This document shows, piece by piece, positions 7,374 through 16,857 of a DNA stretch of 64,000 nt. Source of the stretch: Paenibacillus sp. R14(2021) (GTDB taxonomy: Bacteria; Bacillota; Bacilli; Paenibacillales; Paenibacillaceae); the NCBI RefSeq assembly GCF_019431355.1, contig NZ_CP080269.1, positions 1,364,001 to 1,428,000 on the forward strand. Reading direction: 5' to 3'. The number at the start of each line of letters is the position of its first letter. Positions within the stretch are counted from its first letter, which is position 1. The notes beneath the pieces were generated by a model. It was not told the origin of the DNA. It ran no database searches and saw only the letters and a list, made by a program, of their open reading frames with translations. The position numbers and the translations under genes are program-made.

Positions 7374-10286
7374 CTAATTCTCTCCTTGGCTATTCGAGTT
7401 TAACGTACTGCGGTTGAGGGCAACCGAAATGATGCGCTGTTGTTCGATATTGTGTACGTTGTGGAAGCCGGTCGCCGTACTGGAACGTTTAGGCCGCCCA
7501 ACGTAACGGACAGTCGCTTTGTTGGATACGCGAGCACGAATACGAGGCTCGATGTAATTCCATGCCCCCATGTTCTGCGGCTCTTCTTGCACCCACAGCA
7601 CTTCCTTTACATTCGGGTAACGCGCAATGACTTGCTCTACATCGCTTTTCGGGAACGGATACAGCTGTTCCACACGCACGATATGCAGCCAATCCCAAGC
7701 ATCGGCAGCCTGTCCATCCTTCAACTCAAGTCCCGCTTCCAGGTCAATGGCTATTTTGCCTGTGCAGAAGATCAAGCGTTCTACCTTATCTTCTTTCTTG
7801 CCAAGGTGCGGCTGTTCCAGTACCAGCTTGAACGATCCTTCGGACAGCTCGGCCGGTTCGGATGCAACATTCGCGTTCCGAATAAGGCTCTTAGGCGACA
7901 TGACGATCAGCGGACGCGCTTCTTCCGTGTTCAGAATCGACGCTTGGCGGCGAAGCAGGTGGAAATACTGTGCTGCCGAAGTCATATTGACAATCGTTAG
8001 ATTGTCTTCAGCTGCCAGCTGCAGGTAACGCTCCAGCCTTGCGCTGGAATGCTCAGGCCCATGGCCTTCGTAACCGTGCGGCAGAAGCATGATGAGACCG
8101 GATTGCTGTCTCCATTTCACGCGGCTTGCCGTAATGAATTGGTCGATAATGACTTGCGCGCAGTTGGCGAAGTCGCCGTATTGCGCTTCCCAAATAACGA
8201 GCGTTTCCGGCGAGAATACGTTGTATCCATATTCGAAACCAAGCACGGATGCTTCCGCCAGCGGACTGTTGTGCAATGCGAAGGAAGCTTTCGCCTGCGG
8301 CAGCGTATGCAATGGCGAGAACGTTGCATTGCTCGTCGGGTCGTGCAGCACGAGGTTCCGGAAGGCGAACGTCGCGCGTTCCGAATCTTGACCGCTCAGA
8401 CGGATCGGCGTGCCATCGGACAAAATCGTCGCGAAGGCAAGCGTTTCCGCGAGGCCCCAATCGACCTTGCTGCCCTTATCTAGCGCACCTGCGCGGCGCA
8501 TCAGAATCCGTTCGAGCTTGTCGTGCACCTTGAAGCCTTCCGGCCATTTCAGCAGATCCGCGTTGATTTCGCGCAGCTTCTTCAGCGAAACGCCCGTTAC
8601 GAGGTCTTTCTTGCGGCGTTTGCTGCCGGCATCGTCGATTTTCGGCTGCTTGTGATTCTTGTCATTCTCTTTCACTACGTCAAGGGCTGCTTGCAGGTTC
8701 GCAAGTCCTTCCTTGCGCAAGCCTTCGACCTGCTCTTCGGTCACGAAGCCCTTTTCTTTCAGCTTCTCGGCATAGAGCCGGGCGACCACGGCATGATTAT
8801 GCACCTTCTGGTACACAAGCGGCTGGGTTGTTTCCGGGTCATCCGTTTCATTATGACCATAACGGCGGTAACCGATCATATCGATCAGGAAGTCTTTGCT
8901 GAACTTTTGGCGGTACTCGCAGGCCATGCGAACAGCGGCAATACATGCTTCCGGATCGTCCGCGCTTACGTGAATGATCGGGATCTCGTAGCCTTTCGCC
9001 AAGTCACTCGCATAATACGTCGAACGAGAATCGCTGCTGTCCGTCGTAAATCCGAGACGGTTGTTGCCGATGATGTGAATCGTGCCGCCGCTCTCGTAGC
9101 CCGACAGCTTCTTGAAGTTCAGCGTCTCCGCCACGATACCTTCGCCGGGGAATGCCGCGTCGCCATGGATGAGGATGGCCGCTGCGCTTCCGAAATCGGA
9201 AACCGGGAAACCGGCTTTCGAACGATCGTCCTGTGCAGCGCGCGCGAAACCTTGAACAACCGGATTGACATATTCCAAGTGGCTCGGGTTGTTGGCAAGC
9301 GTAATACGTGTTTCGACCGTTTCGCCTGCTTTCAGCGAACGATGGGCGCCAAGATGATACTTCACGTCGCCCGTCCAGCCGGTATTGATACCCAAGGAGC
9401 CTTCCGACAACTCCTTGCTCGTCGAATGATGGAATTCGGAGAAAATTGCCTCATAAGGCTTGCCGAGCACGTGTGTCAGTACGTTCAGGCGCCCGCGGTG
9501 AGCCATACCCATCACAATATGCCGTGCGCCGTCATGAGCGATTTCTCTCACAACTTCGTCCAGCATCGGTACGAGCGTATCGATTCCTTCGATGGAGAAA
9601 CGTTTCTGACCAACAAACGAGCGGTGGATGAACGTTTCGAATTGCTCGACATCGATCAAACGTTGAAGCAATGCAATGCGTTCCTTCGCAGTCATTGGTT
9701 TGCTTGCCATGCCGATCTCGGCTTGACGGCGAAGCCAAATCCGTTCGTCTTGGTCATGGATGTGGCTGAATTCGAAGCCGAATGACTTCATGTACACGTC
9801 TTTCAAATGACTAATGGCTTGTTGGCCAGTGCGGATGTTCTCCGGTGCTTCTTCCCAGATCAGAGAAGCAGGAATAGCCTCCAGATCCTCCGTGGACAAC
9901 TTGAACGTTGCTGGCTCAAGTAAACGGGTATCGGGCGGCGGTGATATGCCAAGCGGATCGTTGTCGGCTGCAAGATGGCCAAAGGTGCGGATATTCCGTA
10001 CGAGTTTGCCTGCGTCGACAATTTTCTTCAAAAAAGCGGGATCGAACGTTCGAATACTATTGGTACCATCCGTTCTCGATGCGAGCGGCTGGGTTGCGTT
10101 TGCAGTCAAGTCCTGCTTCACAGCTGCCGAAGGCGGGGGGCCCCACTTCTGGAATGATTCTCTAACGGAAGGGTCTACTTCGTCCGGATTTGTCAGGAAT
10201 TTCTCATACATCTCTTCGATGTAACCCAAATTGGGGCCGTAATAGAGCTCCCATGGCGACTTCCGGTCAATACTGTCTGCTGTCAT
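7374..10286 (-). CDS. odhA: 2-oxoglutarate dehydrogenase E1 component
   Basis: 970-residue thiamine-diphosphate-dependent E1 that decarboxylates 2-oxoglutarate. The N terminus has the family-specific PWELYYGPNLGYIEEMYEKF segment (11-30). HRSFVGQKRFSIEG lies at 221-234 and MAHRGRLNVL at 261-270. The ThDP/Mg motif begins with GDAAFPGEG at 375-383 and ends around IIGNN at 405-409. The transketolase-like C-terminal half is complete. The start has GGAGGTAGCC upstream. It is the first gene of the odhAB operon. The 150 bases upstream hold no gene and presumably carry the promoter. Confidence 0.96.
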   Translation of the reverse strand: MTADSIDRKSPWELYYGPNLGYIEEMYEKFLTNPDEVDPSVRESFQKWGPPPSAAVKQDLTANATQPLASRTDGTNSIRTFDPAFLKKIVDAGKLVRNIRTFGHLAADNDPLGISPPPDTRLLEPATFKLSTEDLEAIPASLIWEEAPENIRTGQQAISHLKDVYMKSFGFEFSHIHDQDERIWLRRQAEIGMASKPMTAKERIALLQRLIDVEQFETFIHRSFVGQKRFSIEGIDTLVPMLDEVVREIAHDGARHIVMGMAHRGRLNVLTHVLGKPYEAIFSEFHHSTSKELSEGSLGINTGWTGDVKYHLGAHRSLKAGETVETRITLANNPSHLEYVNPVVQGFARAAQDDRSKAGFPVSDFGSAAAILIHGDAAFPGEGIVAETLNFKKLSGYESGGTIHIIGNNRLGFTTDSSDSRSTYYASDLAKGYEIPIIHVSADDPEACIAAVRMACEYRQKFSKDFLIDMIGYRRYGHNETDDPETTQPLVYQKVHNHAVVARLYAEKLKEKGFVTEEQVEGLRKEGLANLQAALDVVKENDKNHKQPKIDDAGSKRRKKDLVTGVSLKKLREINADLLKWPEGFKVHDKLERILMRRAGALDKGSKVDWGLAETLAFATILSDGTPIRLSGQDSERATFAFRNLVLHDPTSNATFSPLHTLPQAKASFALHNSPLAEASVLGFEYGYNVFSPETLVIWEAQYGDFANCAQVIIDQFITASRVKWRQQSGLIMLLPHGYEGHGPEHSSARLERYLQLAAEDNLTIVNMTSAAQYFHLLRRQASILNTEEARPLIVMSPKSLIRNANVASEPAELSEGSFKLVLEQPHLGKKEDKVERLIFCTGKIAIDLEAGLELKDGQAADAWDWLHIVRVEQLYPFPKSDVEQVIARYPNVKEVLWVQEEPQNMGAWNYIEPRIRARVSNKATVRYVGRPKRSSTATGFHNVHNIEQQRIISVALNRSTLNSNSQGEN

Positions 10287-10435
10287 TAACGGCTACCTCC
10301 ATCATTAAGTATACAACGGGTCAATATGCATCACTTGTATCAACCCGAATAACATTCATCCATCTCATGATAGCAGAACTAGTTGGGAGGAACAAATATT
10401 GTGACAAATGTCCTCGGAACGTTCATAATTTAGCG

Positions 10436-10461
10436 AAAAAAGAGGCCCAAAATTGGGCCTC
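10436..10461 (-). terminator. Rho-independent terminator after bdbC
   Basis: Perfect stem GAGGCCCAA / TTGGGCCTC with a two-base to four-base loop and a run of T on the minus strand, starting six bases after the bdbC stop codon. Confidence 0.85.
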
Positions 10462-10466
10462 ATTAG

Positions 10467-10946
10467 TTAATTCGACGTGATATAAGCTTCTTCGTCATCC
10501 AAATCTGCTTCTTCGGCCTCCCGGCCGTTAAGCAGAAGGACGGTAATCAAGATAAAAGCTATGAGGGCCAAAAACGGAATCGTTACATAACCGCCGAACC
10601 AATCCAGATAATCGTCGCTGCATGGAACACCTACCGTGCAGGGCAGCATTTTGGCGATCGCAGGGATTTGCTGCTCTAAATAATGATACAAAGAGATGCA
10701 GCCCCCGATGATCGATAAAGGCAGGACATAACGAATGATTTTGCGATCCTGGGTATAACTGGCGATACCAAGCAAAATGAGGATGGGATACATGAAGATC
10801 CGCTGGTACCAGCATAAGTTGCATGGAACGAATTTCATGACTTCGCTCAAATAGAGACTGCTGCCGACAGCGGCGATCGATACGACCCACGAAAAGTAAA
10901 GCGCGTATCTGCTGAAAAAGGCTAGAAACGGCGGTTTGCGGGTCAT
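10467..10946 (-). CDS. bdbC: Disulfide bond formation protein, DsbB/BdbC family
   Basis: 159-residue integral membrane quinone-linked oxidoreductase that re-oxidises the extracytoplasmic thiol oxidase BdbD. Four hydrophobic helices are visible. The first Cys pair is Cys42-Asn-Leu-Cys45 near the outer end of helix 2 and the second pair is Cys103 and Cys109 in the second external loop, as in BdbC. The acidic C-terminal tail is cytoplasmic. Its ATG overlaps the bdbD stop codon (ATGA), so the pair is translationally coupled. Confidence 0.94.
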   Translation of the reverse strand: MTRKPPFLAFFSRYALYFSWVVSIAAVGSSLYLSEVMKFVPCNLCWYQRIFMYPILILLGIASYTQDRKIIRYVLPLSIIGGCISLYHYLEQQIPAIAKMLPCTVGVPCSDDYLDWFGGYVTIPFLALIAFILITVLLLNGREAEEADLDDEEAYITSN

Positions 10947-11665
10947 TCCGGCTTACCGGCCAGCGCATCTTCGATTGCGGCTTTGATGGCTGGGTAATCG
11001 CTGAAATTGCCTTTGAATTCCTTGCCGTTAATGAACAGCGTCGGCGTCGAAGTGACCTTCGCTTTGACCGCTGTCGCTGCGTGCGAGCTGACTTCCTTGT
11101 CGTACGTCTTCTCGTCGATATCTTTCTTGAGCAGGTCGAGATCCACGGGAATATCATTATTCCTAGCCAGCTGCACCAAATAATCCGGCGTCGCCCACTC
11201 CGTGTGCTCGTCTTGCTGATTCTTGTAAAGGACGTCATAGTATTTCCAGAATGCATCGTTGTTCTGGTGGTAGACGGATTGCGCAGCAAGCGCGGCCGTC
11301 GTGGAGTCCGGTCCGATGAACGGGAAATTCATGAAATACATGCCGACCTTGCCGGTGTTGATATAATCCTTCTCCAGCTGCGGCTTGATTTGCTGACTGA
11401 AGATTTGGCAGGATGGGCATTTGTAATCGCCGAACTCTACGATTTTGATCGGTGCGTCTTGCTTGCCTAATACGGGCAGCTTCGCGTAATCGAAGTTTGT
11501 CGGATCCGCTTTAGGCGTAAACACAAGCGCGGCTATAATGCCCAGCAGGACGACGATCCCCGTTCCCCATATCAGTTTCTTCATCACCTTGCGCTGCTTC
11601 TCGAGCTTCTCCTGCTCCGCTCGGCGCTGGCTCTTATACGTGGATTTCTTCATCGGTTGCGTCAT
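10943..11665 (-). CDS. bdbD: DsbA-like thiol-disulfide oxidoreductase, membrane-anchored
   Basis: 240-residue protein with a basic cytoplasmic N terminus, one membrane anchor (about residues 30-49) and an extracellular thioredoxin/DsbA domain. The active site is Cys83-Pro-Ser-Cys86 in FGDYKCPSCQIF, and the cis-Pro loop reads TSTPTLFING. It introduces disulfides into secreted proteins and is recharged by BdbC, encoded directly downstream. The ATG at 11665 is preceded by AAGGATGG; a longer TTG-started frame has no ribosome binding site. Confidence 0.93.
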   Translation of the reverse strand: MTQPMKKSTYKSQRRAEQEKLEKQRKVMKKLIWGTGIVVLLGIIAALVFTPKADPTNFDYAKLPVLGKQDAPIKIVEFGDYKCPSCQIFSQQIKPQLEKDYINTGKVGMYFMNFPFIGPDSTTAALAAQSVYHQNNDAFWKYYDVLYKNQQDEHTEWATPDYLVQLARNNDIPVDLDLLKKDIDEKTYDKEVSSHAATAVKAKVTSTPTLFINGKEFKGNFSDYPAIKAAIEDALAGKPE

Positions 11666-11723
11666 CCATCTACCATCCTTTTCTATGAGTCTATTCAAAT
11701 TGTAAAAGGCTGCCTGCCAGATG

Positions 11724-13673
11724 TCAATTCGATGCGCGCGCTAGCGGCGACAGTATGACGCCTTCCGGCAGAACGCTCTTCACCTGCTCCATGACATAAG
11801 TATCTTCGAGCGCTTCCCCATAGATGGTAATGATGCCCTCGTCGTCGCGTTTGCGGATCAGGCGGCCGAGTCCCTGACGAAGCCGCAGGAGCATATAAGG
11901 CATGTCCACCTGCTTGAACGGCTCCGCCGCGTCTTTGCGCTTCGCCGTAAACACAGGATCATGCGGCGGGAACGGCAGCGACCACATCAGGACGTGGGAT
12001 AAGGATGGCCCCGGGATATCAAGCCCCTCCCACAGCGTGACTGCGCACAGCACGCTGTCTTCGTCATGCTGGAACTCACTGATCAGATGGCTGATCTCAG
12101 CCGTGCCTTCGAACAAGAATCTAAACTCGCCATAAGCGGGTATCGGTTCGATATCCGTGCGGAACCGCTGCAGTTCTTCCTTGGATGGGAACAGAATCAG
12201 TGCCTTGCCCTGCGACTCACGCAGCCGTTCCAAGGTCAACTGAAGCTTCTTCGCTTGGTCGGTTTCGCTTGATGCCGAAACCTTCATCTGCGAATCGTAT
12301 TCGTAAGGCGAAGCGACGGAGAAGGATAATGCATCCTCGATCCCGAGACTTTCGGCAATGTAAGCGAACGAGCCCCCTACGGATAAAGTTGCTGACGAGA
12401 AAATAACAGGCATCTGTTTGGCGAAGACACGCTCTTTCAATATTTCTTTGACGAGCTTCGGCATAATGACGAGGGTTGCGCCGTCCTTGCCCTGTTCTAC
12501 CCACGAAATGAGCCCGTTCGGCTGCTTGAATAGATTCAACGCGAGCTGCAGCATTTCGAGATGCTCCTCGACAATCGTCAGCTGGTACGCATCAATCGTA
12601 AACAGACCGCTTTCGAAGACGAGCTCTTCTTCAATGACCGACAACAGCGAGACGAATCGATTGACCTCGCGAAGCAGCTTCTCCGTCAGCGGCACTTCTC
12701 TGCGGTCGGAAGCCGCAACCGCGATGCTGCTGTCCTCCAGCAGGGCGAACAGCGTCTCACTTTGTAGAATGGCCTCGTCGATCGCCACGGCAAGCGTTTC
12801 GCGGATTTCACCCTGCAGCAGCCTCGTGATGATCGATTCGAACACATTGTGCTTCAGCTTGTACGTCAACGCGTTCTGAGCCGCCGTCTCCAGCAGATGG
12901 CCTTCGTCGAAGACGACCGAGCTGTGCTCAGGCAGCAGCGGCAGCTGCCCTTCGCGTTTGCGCGCTTCATAGGTCCACACATGCTCCATATAGAAATCAT
13001 GCGAGCAGATGATGATATCGGCCGCTTTGCGATAATGCTCCCGCGACAGCGTCTGTCCGCAGCGATGGCGCCGGCTGCATACGAGGCAATCCTGGAACAC
13101 GTCCCAGGAGACGGCGTTCCACTGTTCGTCGCTTAGATGCGGGTAATCCTTGCGATTGCCGTAAGGGTGGAAGGCCTGCATCGTACCGGGAGTGTTCACG
13201 AAATCCGGCAGCGAGCCGTAGATATCTCCGAACACCTCGATATTCTCGATGCCGCCTCTGGCATCGTCCAGCTTGTTAAGGCAAATATATTGGTCCATCG
13301 ACTTGCCGAGCCTTGCATCGATCGTCAGATCAAGGTACCGCGCCAGCTTCGCGATATCACCTTCCGGCTTCACGAGCTGTTCGATCAGCGACTCGTCCGC
13401 GCAGGCGATAATCGCCGGTTTGCGCGTATACCTTGCATAGTTGATGGCGTAGAGCAAATAGACAAACGTTTTGCCCGTGCCGACGCCGGCTTCGGCGAAA
13501 ATCGTCCGTTTCTCGTTATAAGCGCGTTCCAGCTGAAACGCCATATAGATCTGTTCGTCCCGCAGCTCGAAGCCGGCTTCCGGCAATCGCTCGTAGAAAA
13601 CGTCCGCGATCCAGTCGCTGGCCTGCTGCATAAACGGTACCTTCGGGTCAAATTCAAATGGATATTGATTCAT
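11724..13673 (-). CDS. DinG/YpvA-type Fe-S superfamily 2 DNA helicase
   Basis: 649-residue XPD/DinG-family helicase without the N-terminal exonuclease domain found in many Firmicute DinG proteins, so closest in layout to B. subtilis YpvA. Walker A is AEAGVGTGKT (60-69) and the Walker B variant is DEGH (256-259). Cys131, Cys196, Cys199 and Cys205 are spaced like the four ligands of the XPD 4Fe-4S cluster. Helicase motifs IV to VI are visible, with SATLSVGG, LWEGLDIPG and QGLGRLIR. It probably unwinds 5'-tailed DNA during repair. The ATG at 13673 follows GGGGGC; an upstream TTG is less likely. Confidence 0.88.
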   Translation of the reverse strand: MNQYPFEFDPKVPFMQQASDWIADVFYERLPEAGFELRDEQIYMAFQLERAYNEKRTIFAEAGVGTGKTFVYLLYAINYARYTRKPAIIACADESLIEQLVKPEGDIAKLARYLDLTIDARLGKSMDQYICLNKLDDARGGIENIEVFGDIYGSLPDFVNTPGTMQAFHPYGNRKDYPHLSDEQWNAVSWDVFQDCLVCSRRHRCGQTLSREHYRKAADIIICSHDFYMEHVWTYEARKREGQLPLLPEHSSVVFDEGHLLETAAQNALTYKLKHNVFESIITRLLQGEIRETLAVAIDEAILQSETLFALLEDSSIAVAASDRREVPLTEKLLREVNRFVSLLSVIEEELVFESGLFTIDAYQLTIVEEHLEMLQLALNLFKQPNGLISWVEQGKDGATLVIMPKLVKEILKERVFAKQMPVIFSSATLSVGGSFAYIAESLGIEDALSFSVASPYEYDSQMKVSASSETDQAKKLQLTLERLRESQGKALILFPSKEELQRFRTDIEPIPAYGEFRFLFEGTAEISHLISEFQHDEDSVLCAVTLWEGLDIPGPSLSHVLMWSLPFPPHDPVFTAKRKDAAEPFKQVDMPYMLLRLRQGLGRLIRKRDDEGIITIYGEALEDTYVMEQVKSVLPEGVILSPLARASN

Positions 13674-13720
13674 GTCATGACAGCCCCCAATCAAAGATCT
13701 ATCATAGCATGACTACAAGG

Positions 13721-13754
13721 AAAAAGGCTAACCCGGTCGTTTACCGGATTAGCC
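13721..13754 (-). terminator. Rho-independent terminator after copZ
   Basis: Minus-strand stem GGCTAATCCGG / CCGGGTTAGCC with a seven-base loop followed by TTTTT, 24 bases after the copZ stop. Confidence 0.85.
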
Positions 13755-13777
13755 TGCTAAGGATTGATTGGCTGCCA

Positions 13778-13978
13778 TTAAGAAACAACGTCAAAGCCTT
13801 GGTCTTCAATCGTTGACTTGATCTGCACGAGCGAAATGGACTTCTCTTCGAAATCAACGGTGACACGGTTGCCGGGGAGATCGACCTTCGCCGTTACGCC
13901 CTTCTTCTTCAGTGCGCCCTCGATGCTGTTTACACAGTGCTGGCAGCTCATTCCTTTAACTTCAATAACGCTTGTCAA
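13778..13978 (-). CDS. copZ: Copper chaperone CopZ
   Basis: A 66-residue HMA-domain protein with the copper-binding motif GMSCQHC and the usual beta-alpha-beta-beta-alpha-beta pattern ending in IEDQGFDV. It delivers Cu(I) to CopA and to CsoR. I prefer the TTG at 13978 because AAGGAG lies nine bases before it; an in-frame ATG at 13996 has no ribosome binding site, and one at 13987 sits directly on the AAGGAG. The gene lies about 60 bases behind copA and ends in a terminator, so it belongs to the copper operon. Confidence 0.9.
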   Translation of the reverse strand: MTSVIEVKGMSCQHCVNSIEGALKKKGVTAKVDLPGNRVTVDFEEKSISLVQIKSTIEDQGFDVVS

Positions 13979-14037
13979 TGTTAACATCTCCTTCATCTAT
14001 AGTTGACTGAGTTACGGCCTTGAATCGGCTGCCGGTG

Positions 14038-16239
14038 TCAGCGGCGAAACCGTTGTAGGCGCAGCGCGCTCAGCACGACCGATACCGAGCTCAGCGCCAT
14101 GGCGGCGCCTGCGACCCATGGTGCGAGCAGCCCGGCGGCGGCGATCGGAATCCCAACTGCGTTATACGCTAATGCCCAGAACAGGTTCTGCTTGATGTTG
14201 CGCATCGTGCTGCGGCTGATCGCCATCGCTTCCGCGATACTATTCAAATCGCCGCGCATAAGCGTAATATCCGCCGTCTCCATCGCAATATCCGTCCCTG
14301 TTCCCATCGCCATGCCGATATCAGCGGCAGCCAGTGCAGGCGCATCGTTGATCCCGTCCCCGATCATGGCGACTTTCAAGCCTTCGGCCTGAAGCTTCTT
14401 AATTTCCAGCGCCTTGCCTTCAGGCAGCACTTCGGCGAGAACGTCCTCGATGCCGGCCTGACTGGCAATCGCTTGAGCAGTTGCCGCATTGTCGCCCGTC
14501 AGCATGATCACGCGCAAACCAAGCGCCTTCAATGCGGTTATGGCTGGCGCGGAGGTCGGCTTGATCGTATCCGCTACGGCCAGACTTGCCGCAAACTCGC
14601 CGTCGACTGCAGCGAACATCACCGTCTGTCCGTCTTGCTCCAGCAGCACCGCCCGGTTCAGCCATTCTTCCTCTACTTGCACGCTATGCCCGGCCAGAAA
14701 CCGGCGGGTACCGATGACAAGCCGCTTGCCTTCCACCTCGGCCTCGATGCCGTGCCCAGGCACAGCCGCAAACTGCGCAGCAGCGACAGCCGGGGCGGCT
14801 CCACGCTCCCGCAGCCCCGCAACGATGGCTGCCGCCAGTGGATGCTCGGAGCTGCTCTCAGCGGCCATCACCCAGCTAAACAGCTGCTTCGCCTGGAAAC
14901 GGGGCGAGACGTGGATGTCGGTCAGCCGCGGTTTCCCTTCCGTTACGGTGCCTGTCTTGTCGAGTACGACGACGTCGATCGCATGCGCCCGTTCGAGATG
15001 CTCGCCGCCCTTGAATAGAATGCCGAGCTCCGCGGCTCTGCCCGAGCCAGCCATAATGGACGTCGGCGTCGCTAATCCAAGCGCGCATGGGCAGGCAATT
15101 ACCAGAACGGCGATCGCCGTACGGAGTGCCGCGGAGAACGAGCCCGGCTCGAGGAAGAAATACCAGAGCAGGAACGTCGCTGCCGCAAGTCCGATCACGA
15201 TTGGAACGAAGACGCCTGAGATAACGTCCGCGATCCGTTGGATCGGCGCCTTGGACCCCTGCGCTTCTTCGACGAACCGGATGATTCGGGCCAAGACGGA
15301 ATCCCGGCCGATTTTGGAAGCTCGAATCGTTAATGCGCCGGTTCCGTTCAAGGTTGCGCCGATGACTTGATCTTCCTCTGCCTTAAACACCGGCAGGCTC
15401 TCGCCCGTTAGCATGGATTCATCGATGGAGGAGCTGCCGCTGACGACGATGCCGTCAACCGGAACCTTCTCTCCCGGCCTCACGAGAACCAAATCGCCGG
15501 TCTGCACTTCTTCCACTGCAACGCGCAGCTCTTCCCCGCCGCGAATAATCGTTGCATGCTTGGCCTGAAGGCGCATCAATGCGGTAATTGCCTGTGACGT
15601 GCGCCCTTTGGCCAGCGCTTCAAGCAGCTTGCCTAGCAGCAGGAAGGTAATGAGCAGCGCGCTCGTTTCGTAATACAGTTCCAACCTATGCATGCCGGCG
15701 CCTATGGATGCCGCAGTCTCATAGAAGCTGTAAAAAAAAGCGGCGGAGGTTCCCATCGCAACAAGCACATCCATGTTGGCGCTGCGGTTTACAAGCGCTT
15801 TGTACGCGCTGATATAGAACGGTCCTCCGATTCCGAACTGCACCGGCGCGGCAAGCGCCAGCTGCAGCCATGGGTTCATCAGCCAGTCCGGAAAAGGAAT
15901 AAATGACAAGAACGAGATCTCGCTGATCATCGCGGCGAGCAGCGGCAGCGTAAGCAGTGCCGCTATATAGAATCGTAAGCGAAGCCTTCGGAGCTCCGAT
16001 GACTTATCCAGCGGCGAATCGGATTGCAGCGCAGCCTTATAGCCGAGCATTTCGATTTTGTCCATAATCGCCGAGGCGTCGACAACGTTCTCGTCAAACG
16101 CCACACGTGCGGTTTCCATCGCCAAATTGACGTTCGCGCTCGTAACGCCCTCCATGCGCCCAAGACCTTTCTCGATCCGGACCGCGCAAGCCGCACAAGT
16201 CATGCCGCTGATTTGAAGCGTCGTTGTTTGTTGTTCCAT
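14038..16239 (-). CDS. copA: Copper-exporting P-type ATPase CopA
   Basis: 733-residue P1B-type ATPase that pumps Cu(I) out of the cytoplasm. There is a single N-terminal HMA domain with Cys15-Ala-Ala-Cys18, eight membrane helices, the actuator TGES at 278-281, the membrane copper-site CPC at 383-385, the phosphorylation motif DKTGT at 427-431 (Asp427), and a nucleotide domain with an SEHPLA motif. The ATG at 16239 is chosen because the predicted promoter has its -10 at 16265-16270, downstream of the two longer in-frame starts, and AAAGGATTTGAAGG precedes it. Many CopA proteins have two HMA domains; this one has one. Confidence 0.96.
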   Translation of the reverse strand: MEQQTTTLQISGMTCAACAVRIEKGLGRMEGVTSANVNLAMETARVAFDENVVDASAIMDKIEMLGYKAALQSDSPLDKSSELRRLRLRFYIAALLTLPLLAAMISEISFLSFIPFPDWLMNPWLQLALAAPVQFGIGGPFYISAYKALVNRSANMDVLVAMGTSAAFFYSFYETAASIGAGMHRLELYYETSALLITFLLLGKLLEALAKGRTSQAITALMRLQAKHATIIRGGEELRVAVEEVQTGDLVLVRPGEKVPVDGIVVSGSSSIDESMLTGESLPVFKAEEDQVIGATLNGTGALTIRASKIGRDSVLARIIRFVEEAQGSKAPIQRIADVISGVFVPIVIGLAAATFLLWYFFLEPGSFSAALRTAIAVLVIACPCALGLATPTSIMAGSGRAAELGILFKGGEHLERAHAIDVVVLDKTGTVTEGKPRLTDIHVSPRFQAKQLFSWVMAAESSSEHPLAAAIVAGLRERGAAPAVAAAQFAAVPGHGIEAEVEGKRLVIGTRRFLAGHSVQVEEEWLNRAVLLEQDGQTVMFAAVDGEFAASLAVADTIKPTSAPAITALKALGLRVIMLTGDNAATAQAIASQAGIEDVLAEVLPEGKALEIKKLQAEGLKVAMIGDGINDAPALAAADIGMAMGTGTDIAMETADITLMRGDLNSIAEAMAISRSTMRNIKQNLFWALAYNAVGIPIAAAGLLAPWVAGAAMALSSVSVVLSALRLQRFRR

Positions 16240-16264
16240 AACCTTCAAATCCTTTCTATCCCCC

Positions 16265-16293
16265 ATTATACCCCTATGGGGTACACCCCGCAA
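16265..16293 (-). promoter_or_regulatory. Proximal copA promoter with CsoR-type operator
   Basis: -35 TTGCGG (16288-16293), 17-base spacer, -10 TATAAT (16265-16270). The spacer carries TACCCC-three bases-GGGGTA (16269-16283), the GC-rich palindrome bound by CsoR regulators. Confidence 0.75.
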
Positions 16294-16297
16294 ATTA

Positions 16298-16327
16298 ACT
16301 TTACCATACCCCCATAGGGTATATCAA
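16298..16327 (-). promoter_or_regulatory. Distal copA promoter with CsoR-type operator
   Basis: -35 TTGATA (16322-16327), 18-base spacer, -10 TAAAGT (16298-16303). A second palindrome, TACCC-five bases-GGGTA (16307-16321), fills the spacer. Confidence 0.6.
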
Positions 16328-16332
16328 GAGGC

Positions 16333-16374
16333 AAAAAAGCGGCCATACAGCACGTATCCTCCACTGCAGGCCGC
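16333..16374 (-). terminator. Terminator after csoR
   Basis: Minus-strand GCGGCC...GGCCGC stem with extra internal pairing and a run of six T. It separates csoR from the copA promoters, so copA expression depends on its own promoters. Confidence 0.7.
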
Positions 16375-16375
16375 A

Positions 16376-16705
16376 TCACTTCATTAGTTTGTTTATGGTG
16401 ATCAGCAATTCCTTCACCACGTCATTATCGCCTTGCTGAATGCGGTCGATGACGCAGCTGTTCATATGATGCTCCAGCAGCAGCTTCCCCACACCATTGA
16501 GCGCCGATTGCGCCGCGGCAATCTGATTGAGCACGTCATCGCAGTACGTATCCCTCTCGATCAATCCCTTTATCCCTCGGATCTGACCTTCGACACGGTT
16601 TAAGCGGGCGATAAGACTGTTCTTCGTTTCCTGGCTGTGCGCGCTCTTGCGCTCGCCTTCTTCTGTCAGCAGCTCGCCTTCTGCGGTATGACAGGAATGA
16701 TCCAT
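16376..16705 (-). CDS. csoR: Copper-sensing repressor CsoR
   Basis: 109-residue all-helical repressor. The Cu(I) ligands are at Cys55, His80 and Cys84; the spacings of 25 and 4 residues are exactly those of CsoR proteins (Cys-His-Cys set). ARLNRVEGQIRGI is the DNA-contacting helix. Copper binding releases it from DNA and opens copA-copZ. The ATG at 16705 follows GGAGGTTGG with nine bases of spacing; an upstream in-frame ATG is less favourable. The N-terminal 20 residues include extra Cys and His (Cys5, His3, His6). Confidence 0.94.
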   Translation of the reverse strand: MDHSCHTAEGELLTEEGERKSAHSQETKNSLIARLNRVEGQIRGIKGLIERDTYCDDVLNQIAAAQSALNGVGKLLLEHHMNSCVIDRIQQGDNDVVKELLITINKLMK

Positions 16706-16759
16706 AAGGTCCAACCTCCATATATCCATGATTTACTGCTTCTATTTGGTTATACGGTT

Positions 16760-16788
16760 ATCTTATCATACCTCTAGGGGGTATACAA
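16760..16788 (-). promoter_or_regulatory. csoR promoter with CsoR-type operator
   Basis: -35 TTGTAT (16783-16788), 17-base spacer, -10 TAAGAT (16760-16765). TACCTCTAGGGGGTA (16769-16783) lies in the spacer and indicates autorepression. Confidence 0.7.
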
Positions 16789-16857
16789 CGCATGCCAATT
16801 ATTTGGAATTCAACTATTATTGAAACCTAGCAAGCACTTCTTGCGTCTACTCTAGTA

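Noticed and set aside
8523-9785. A 420-codon open frame on the plus strand
   Set aside because: It is antisense to odhA, whose protein is complete and strongly conserved; the frame has no ribosome binding site and a composition typical of GC-rich antisense shadows.
14489-15370. A 293-codon open frame on the plus strand
   Set aside because: Antisense to copA. Ser/Ala/Pro-rich shadow without a start signal or family.
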